Below, in pieces: positions 4,381 to 8,072 of a stretch of DNA of 8,072 nucleotides (position 1 is its first letter; each line of letters opens with the position of its first letter). Origin of the DNA: an uncultured Eubacteriales bacterium (GTDB lineage: Bacteria; Bacillota; Clostridia; Oscillospirales; Acutalibacteraceae). The notes beneath the pieces are model-generated. The model was not told where the DNA came from and did no database searches. It saw only the letters and a program-made list of their open reading frames with translations. The position numbers were made by a program, and so were the translations under genes. Where the stretch lies: positions 1 to 8,072 of the forward strand of contig CABQAC010000091.1 of NCBI GenBank assembly GCA_902462035.1, in the 5' to 3' direction.

Positions 4381-6792
4381 ATGAAGTACGATTACCAGGC
4401 TATCGAGCCGAAATGGCAAAAAAAATGGGAGGAAAAGGGCGTTTTTCACGCGTCCAACCAATCGGACCGCCCCAAGTTTTACGCCTTGATCGAATTCCCC
4501 TACCCTTCGGGGCAGGGCCTGCACGTGGGGCACCCCCGCCCGTATACCGCGCTGGATATCGTGGCGCGCAAGCGGCGGATGCAGGGCTACAACGTGCTGT
4601 ACCCCATCGGATGGGACGCATTTGGCCTGCCCACCGAAAACTATGCCATTAAGAACCATGTACATCCGGAAATCGTCACCCGGCAGAATATCGCGCGGTT
4701 CAAACAGCAGATACAATCGCTGGGAATTTCCTTTGACTGGAGCCGGGAAATCAACACCACCGACCCGGACTATTACAAATGGACCCAGTGGATCTTTTTG
4801 AAAATGTTCGAAAAGGGACTGGCGTACAAAAAGGAGATGGCCGTCAACTGGTGCACTTCCTGCAAATGCGTGCTTGCCAACGAGGAAGTTGTCAACGGCG
4901 TCTGCGAGCGGTGCGGCAGCGAGGTGGTGCGCAAGGTCAAATCCCAGTGGATGCTGAAAATTACCGCCTATGCCCAGCGGCTGATCGACGACCTGGATTT
5001 GGTGGATTACCCCGAGCGGGTCAAGGCCCAGCAGAAGAACTGGATCGGGCGTTCCACCGGTGCCGAGGTGGATTTCGACACCACCGCGGGCGATAAGCTG
5101 ACCGTTTATACCACCCGCCCGGACACGCTGTTCGGCGCCACTTACATGGTTATTTCACCGGAACATCCAAACCTTGCCCGGTGGGCGTCAAGGCTTTCGA
5201 ACTTGGCGGAAATAGAGGAATACCAGGCGGCGGCGGCCCGTAAATCGGACTTTGAGCGCACCGAGGTCGCCAAAGAAAAAACCGGCGTGCGGCTGCAGGG
5301 CGTAACCGCCATCAACCCGGTCAACGGGAAAGAAATTCCCATCTTTGTGTCCGACTACGTGCTGGTTTCTTACGGAACGGGCGCCATTATGGCGGTGCCC
5401 GGCCACGATACCCGCGACTGGGAGTTTGCCAAGAAGTTCCAGCTGCCCATCATCGAAGTGGTAAAGGGCGGCGATGTCGCCAAGGAAGCCTTTACCGACT
5501 GCGAAACCGGCGTGATGGTCAATTCCGGCATGCTGGACGGCATGACTGTGGAACAGGCGAAAAAGGCCATTACCGAATGGATTGAAAAAGAGGGCCGCGG
5601 CCATTCCAAGGTCAACTTTAAGCTGCGGGACTGGGTATTCTCCCGCCAGCGTTACTGGGGCGAGCCGATTCCCATTGTCCATTGCGGCAAGTGCGGCTTT
5701 GTTCCCCTGCCCGAAAGCGAACTGCCACTGCGTTTGCCGGAGGTTGCGTCCTACGAGCCGACGGAAAACGGAGAATCGCCCCTGGCCGCCATGACCGATT
5801 GGGTGAACACCACCTGCCCCCACTGCGGCGGCCCCGCCAAGCGGGAGACGGACACCATGCCCCAATGGGCCGGATCCAGCTGGTATTTCCTGCGGTATAT
5901 GGACCCCCGCAACCCGGACGCGCTGGTCGGCCCGGACGCGCTGCGCTACTGGGCGCCGGTGGATTGGTACAACGGCGGCATGGAACATACCACCCTGCAC
6001 CTGCTGTACAGCAGGTTCTGGTATAAGTTTTTGTACGATATCGGCTTGGTTCCCACCAAGGAGCCGTACCAGAAGCGCACCAGCCACGGCATGATTTTGG
6101 GCGAGAACGGCGAAAAGATGAGCAAGTCCCGGGGCAACGTGGTGAACCCGGACGATATTGTGCGGGATTTTGGCGCCGACACCCTGCGGATTTACGAGAT
6201 GTTCATCGGCGATTTTGAAAAAGCCGCGCCGTGGAGCTTTTCCAGCGTCAAGGGATCCAAGCGGTTTTTGGACCGGTTCTGGAACCTGCAGGATATTGTG
6301 ACGGACCGCGAGGATATCCGCCCCGAGCTGGAAGCGCCGGTGCACAAGGCCATCCGCAAGGTGGGCGAGGATATCGAAAACCTGAAATTCAATACCGCCA
6401 TTGCGGCGATGATGAGCCTGATTAACGACTTGACCGACACAGGCGCGGTCACACGCGGGGAACTGCGGGTTTTCTGCCTGCTGCTTTGCCCCTTCGCCCC
6501 CCATGTGGCGGAGGAAGTATGGGAGCGGATGGCTTTTACCCCCGGCGTGCTTTGCTGCGAGCAGCCCTGGCCGGTTTATGACCCGGCGAAATGCCGCGAG
6601 GATACCATCGAGCTTGCGGTGCAGGTAAACGGCAAGGTGCGGGGGAAAATCACGGCGGACGCCGCTGTCAAGGCGGCCGAAGCCATCGCGTTGGCCAAGG
6701 CGGACGTAAAAATCGCCCCGTTCCTTGCGGAAGGACGGGTGGTCAAGGAGATATACGTGCCCGGCAAGCTGGTCAACTTGGTGGTGAAATAA
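4381..6792 (+). CDS. leuS: Leucyl-tRNA synthetase
   Basis: This class Ia synthetase charges tRNA-Leu. The 803-residue protein is the usual bacterial length. The HIGH-type motif HVGH is at 48-51 and KMSKS at 579-583. The CP1 editing domain carries TTRPDTLFG at 244-252 and GTGAIMAVPGHD with Asp343 and Asp346, so proofreading should be intact. The anticodon-binding domain lies roughly at 620-730, and the C-terminal tRNA-contacting domain includes VQVNGKVRGKI. Two CxxC pairs (Cys158/161 with 175/178, and Cys435/438 with 479/482) look like two complete zinc modules. ATG 4381 is the first in-frame start after a TGA at 4369. AAAGGA at 4362-4367 is its likely ribosome site, spaced a little widely. 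No terminator is visible after the stop, and the rpsU promoter begins 18 bases later. IleRS and ValRS are excluded by the motif details. Confidence 0.98.
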   Translation: MKYDYQAIEPKWQKKWEEKGVFHASNQSDRPKFYALIEFPYPSGQGLHVGHPRPYTALDIVARKRRMQGYNVLYPIGWDAFGLPTENYAIKNHVHPEIVTRQNIARFKQQIQSLGISFDWSREINTTDPDYYKWTQWIFLKMFEKGLAYKKEMAVNWCTSCKCVLANEEVVNGVCERCGSEVVRKVKSQWMLKITAYAQRLIDDLDLVDYPERVKAQQKNWIGRSTGAEVDFDTTAGDKLTVYTTRPDTLFGATYMVISPEHPNLARWASRLSNLAEIEEYQAAAARKSDFERTEVAKEKTGVRLQGVTAINPVNGKEIPIFVSDYVLVSYGTGAIMAVPGHDTRDWEFAKKFQLPIIEVVKGGDVAKEAFTDCETGVMVNSGMLDGMTVEQAKKAITEWIEKEGRGHSKVNFKLRDWVFSRQRYWGEPIPIVHCGKCGFVPLPESELPLRLPEVASYEPTENGESPLAAMTDWVNTTCPHCGGPAKRETDTMPQWAGSSWYFLRYMDPRNPDALVGPDALRYWAPVDWYNGGMEHTTLHLLYSRFWYKFLYDIGLVPTKEPYQKRTSHGMILGENGEKMSKSRGNVVNPDDIVRDFGADTLRIYEMFIGDFEKAAPWSFSSVKGSKRFLDRFWNLQDIVTDREDIRPELEAPVHKAIRKVGEDIENLKFNTAIAAMMSLINDLTDTGAVTRGELRVFCLLLCPFAPHVAEEVWERMAFTPGVLCCEQPWPVYDPAKCREDTIELAVQVNGKVRGKITADAAVKAAEAIALAKADVKIAPFLAEGRVVKEIYVPGKLVNLVVK

Positions 6793-6809
6793 TTCCTGGT
6801 GGGTGATAC

Positions 6810-6839
6810 TTGACACAGGCGCAAAGGGTATTGTATAAT
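6810..6839 (+). promoter_or_regulatory. Consensus sigma-A promoter for rpsU
   Basis: A perfect -35 box TTGACA (6810-6815) and a perfect -10 box TATAAT (6834-6839) are separated by 18 bases, and transcription would start near 6845-6848. It is the only full-consensus promoter I can see in the window. It lies just after leuS and is well placed to make a short, abundant rpsU mRNA of roughly 290 bases ending at the terminator at 7139. Confidence 0.9.
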
Positions 6840-6850
6840 AACAATTGTAT
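6830..6850. repeat. Overlapping ATTGT/ACAAT repeats across the -10 box and start site
   Basis: ATTGTAT occurs twice (6830-6836 and 6844-6850). Between them ACAAT at 6841-6845 makes an inverted pair with the first copy (6-base spacer), and ACAATTGT at 6841-6848 is an 8-base palindrome. Such dyads over a -10 box and start point can be operators, but AT-rich promoter sequence also gives such matches by chance. Confidence 0.35.
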
Positions 6851-6854
6851 CTTC

Positions 6855-6890
6855 GGGTTTAATACCCCTGCCGTAAGGCGGAGGGGAGGG
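6855..6890 (+). promoter_or_regulatory. Structured rpsU leader with alternative hairpins near the ribosome binding site
   Basis: Two pairings compete for the same C run. In the first, GGGT (6855-6858) pairs with ACCC (6864-6867) around a 5-base loop. In the second, CCCCT (6865-6869) pairs with AGGGG (6882-6886), and GCC (6870-6872) pairs with GGC (6877-6879) around a GTAA loop of the GNRA type, leaving a GG bulge (6880-6881). The second form ties up much of the purine-rich ribosome binding stretch GAGGGGAGGG (6881-6890). The layout suggests possible translational control, perhaps by bS21 itself, but this is inference. Confidence 0.5.
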
Positions 6891-6898
6891 TAGAAATC

Positions 6899-7075
6899 AT
6901 GTCAGAAATTCGGATCAAAGACAATGAGTCTCTTGAAAGCGCGCTGAGACGCTTCAAAAAGCAATGCGCCAAATCCGGAGTCATTGCCGAGGTGCGCAAG
7001 AGGGAAGCATACGAAAAGCCCTCCGTGCGGCGCAAGAAGAAATCCGAGGCAGCTCGCAAGCGCAAATTCAAATAA
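6899..7075 (+). CDS. rpsU: 30S ribosomal protein bS21
   Basis: This 58-residue, strongly basic protein sits near the mRNA exit and anti-Shine-Dalgarno region of the 30S subunit and aids translation initiation. The sequence begins MSEIRIKDNESLESALRRFK, continues with KQCAKSGVIAEVRKREAYEKPSVRRKKKSEAARKR in consecutive family-typical blocks, and ends FK. Length and composition match bS21 throughout. The ATG at 6899 follows GAGGGGAGGG (6881-6890) with 8 bases of spacing, among the strongest ribosome sites in the window. It has its own consensus promoter and is closed by a strong terminator, so it can form a one-gene transcript, although read-through from leuS is possible. In E. coli rpsU precedes dnaG and rpoD; here it lies between leuS and yqeG. 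Confidence 0.97.
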   Translation: MSEIRIKDNESLESALRRFKKQCAKSGVIAEVRKREAYEKPSVRRKKKSEAARKRKFK

Positions 7076-7110
7076 TTCTTTTGCGTGAGTGATCGCAGCG
7101 ATGGAAGAAG

Positions 7111-7139
7111 AAAAGCGGGCAAATGCTGCCCGCTTTTTT
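7111..7139 (+). terminator. Strong intrinsic terminator after rpsU
   Basis: AGCGGGCA (7114-7121) pairs perfectly with TGCCCGCT (7127-7134) around a 5-base loop. Flanking A and T bases extend the stem to 11 pairs (7111-7121 with 7127-7137), and six T residues run from 7134 to 7139. It lies 36 bases after the rpsU stop and is the first clear terminator in the window, so transcripts from both the rpsU promoter and the upstream operon should end here. The A run on the left arm may also give some termination in the opposite direction. Confidence 0.95.
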
Positions 7140-7141
7140 AT

Positions 7142-7157
7142 TTCCGTTTACACGGAA
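7142..7157. repeat. Small inverted repeat between the terminator and yqeG
   Basis: TTCCGT (7142-7147) is the reverse complement of ACGGAA (7152-7157) with a 4-base gap. It starts just 3 bases after the terminator T run and ends about 10 bases before the yqeG ribosome site (AAGGAAGGG, 7167-7175). It may be a short leader hairpin or a protein site; no promoter boxes of note flank it. Confidence 0.45.
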
Positions 7158-7181
7158 CATGTGGGGAAGGAAGGGAACGCC

Positions 7182-7679
7182 ATGGCGCTTTTTTTGCCCA
7201 CCCGCTATTTTAAACGGGTGGAGGATATTACAAAGACCGATCTTGCGCAGATGGGGATTCGCGGTATCCTGCTGGACGTGGACAATACCCTTTCGTCCCA
7301 CGGCTCCCCGGATCCGCTGCCGGCCGCGCTGCGGTGGGCGCGGGAAATGCGGGAGGCCGGCATGAAAATGATGATCGTGTCCAATAATACCCGGGAGCGG
7401 GTGGCCCCGTTCGCCGAAAAGTTCGGCCTGCCGTTTGTCAGCATGGCGTTAAAGCCGCTTCCCGCCGGGTTTGCCCGCTGCCGCAAACAGATGAACTTGA
7501 AAAAACGGGAGATCCTGGTGGTGGGCGACCAGTTGTTTACCGATGTTTTGGGGGCTAACCTGGGGGGGATGCCCTCGGCGTTGGTGGAACCGGTGGAGCC
7601 GGAGGACCAGCCCCTGCTGCGGTTTAAGCGGCGGCTGGAAAAACCGCTGCTCAAACGCGGAAAACGAAAAGGCGGGTAA
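7182..7679 (+). CDS. yqeG: YqeG family HAD-IIIA phosphatase
   Basis: The 165-residue protein is a haloacid-dehalogenase-type phosphatase of the YqeG family; its natural substrate is not established. All four HAD motifs are visible: DVDNT with Asp32 and Asp34 (nucleophile and acid/base), Ser67 in IVSNN, Lys91 in ALKPLPAGF, and GDQLFTDVLGAN with Asp116 and Asp121. The tail is very basic (KRRLEKPLLKRGKRKGG). I start it at ATG 7182, preceded by AAGGAAGGG at 7167-7175. The frame stays open back to 7089, but that would run translation through the rpsU terminator and add residues not seen in the family. In B. subtilis yqeG heads the cluster containing yqeI, nadD, yqeK and rsfS; here it lies downstream, past leuS and rpsU. 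The eukaryotic relative is the mitochondrial phosphatase PTPMT1-like GEP4. Confidence 0.93.
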   Translation: MALFLPTRYFKRVEDITKTDLAQMGIRGILLDVDNTLSSHGSPDPLPAALRWAREMREAGMKMMIVSNNTRERVAPFAEKFGLPFVSMALKPLPAGFARCRKQMNLKKREILVVGDQLFTDVLGANLGGMPSALVEPVEPEDQPLLRFKRRLEKPLLKRGKRKGG

Positions 7680-7723
7680 TCCGGCAGTCCAGCGCCGCGA
7701 AAAGGAAGGAACGTGCAGTTGGG

Positions 7724-8072
7724 ATGAATATGGTTCGGTTTGGCCCCGCCGGCCATTGCGATCAGTCGGCGCGGGAAGGGGCAAAGTCCACCGCGCAGCT
7801 GATTGCTTATTTGGGCAAGCGGGGGCTGACCGCCTTTGAATACCAATGCGGCCGCGGGGTGCGGGTGAAGGAGGAAGCCGCACGCGCCTTTGCCGCCCTT
7901 GCGGAGCCGCTGGATATCGCCATTTCGGTGCATGCGCCGTACTATATCTCGCTGGCTTCGGCCGACGCGCAAAAACGGGAAAATTCCGTCGGGTATATTC
8001 TGCAAAGCGCCCGGGCGGCGGACTGGCTGGGCGGCAGCCGGGTGGTGGTGCATCCCGGCGGGCTGGGCGGCT
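7724..8072 (+). CDS. Endonuclease IV-like TIM-barrel protein, N-terminal part (3' end outside window)
   Basis: The first 116 residues of an AP-endonuclease family 2 (Nfo-like) TIM-barrel protein. Recognisable parts are SVHAPYYISLAS with His70 and RVVVHPGG with His110. These sit one residue off the zinc ligands His69 and His109 of E. coli endonuclease IV, if my recollection of that numbering is right. The N-terminus reads VRFGPAGH and then FEYQCGRGVRV, not the HVSAAGG start of classical Nfo, so this looks like the divergent clostridial branch often labelled deoxyribonuclease IV or simply TIM-barrel protein. Cleavage at abasic sites is plausible but not shown, and the remaining metal ligands lie outside the window. 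ATG 7724 is used; AAAGGAAGGA (7701-7710) is about 13 bases upstream. ATG 7730 is a possible alternative. It follows yqeG by 44 bases, probably in the same transcript. Confidence 0.82.
   Translation, partial: MNMVRFGPAGHCDQSAREGAKSTAQLIAYLGKRGLTAFEYQCGRGVRVKEEAARAFAALAEPLDIAISVHAPYYISLASADAQKRENSVGYILQSARAADWLGGSRVVVHPGGLGG

Noticed and set aside
4368..4652. Small + strand frame starting at ATG 4368, overlapping the start of leuS
   Set aside because: It is out of frame with leuS, matches no family, and its ATG lies too close to the purine run to be well served by it.
5593..5602. 10-base palindrome GGCCGCGGCC in leuS
   Set aside because: Palindromes of this kind are expected in GC-rich coding DNA, and it has no partner sites or flanking structure.
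5188..6816. Long open frame (542 codons) on the - strand opposite leuS
   Set aside because: It mirrors the leuS codons. Its composition (many His, Arg, Gly, Ala) and lack of any domain mark it as a shadow created by high GC at third positions, and leuS below it is unambiguous.
7089..7181. Open upstream extension of yqeG from a GTG at 7089
   Set aside because: It would translate through the rpsU terminator stem and T run. ATG 7182 has a ribosome site and gives the normal family length.

Overview
The window looks like a stretch of ordinary chromosome from a fairly GC-rich member of the Clostridia, and my best guess is an Oscillospiraceae/Ruminococcaceae-like lineage. This rests on Firmicutes-type gene order (smc-ftsY, then yqeI/yhbY-nadD-yqeK-rsfS-leuS), purine-rich Shine-Dalgarno sites throughout, clostridial-looking bS21 and LeuRS proteins, and third positions rich in G and C. 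All eleven genes are on the + strand. No gene-free stretch exceeds about 110 bases. I see no mobile element, CRISPR array, tRNA or rRNA.

Region 1 (1-1702) holds the C-terminal ATPase half-domain of the chromosome-condensation protein SMC, followed by the SRP receptor FtsY. Region 2 (1741-4289) is a tight run of small housekeeping genes: rdgB (XTP/dITP pyrophosphatase), yhbY (50S-associated RNA-binding protein), nadD (nicotinate-mononucleotide adenylyltransferase), yqeK (HD-domain Ap4A hydrolase family) and rsfS (ribosomal silencing factor). Spacing runs from direct TAA-ATG abutment to about 38 bases, so one operon is likely. Region 3 (4290-6792) is a 91-base leader and leuS, whose LeuRS keeps two four-cysteine zinc modules. 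Region 4 (6793-7139) is a compact rpsU transcription unit: a perfect-consensus sigma-A promoter, a structured leader with two mutually exclusive hairpins, the 58-residue bS21 gene, and a strong intrinsic terminator. Region 5 (7182-8072) is yqeG (HAD-IIIA phosphatase) and the start of an endonuclease IV-like TIM-barrel gene cut off by the window edge.

The genes share three themes: ribosome assembly and translation (YhbY, RsfS, LeuRS, bS21, FtsY targeting), nucleotide and dinucleotide housekeeping (RdgB, NadD, YqeK), and genome maintenance (SMC, RdgB, the Nfo-like protein). I found no undescribed multi-gene system. The points most worth a second look are RNA-level: a perfect 12-bp stem inside rdgB, the switch-like rpsU leader, a hairpin whose loop is the yqeK stop codon, and a terminator between rpsU and yqeG with no evident promoter after it.
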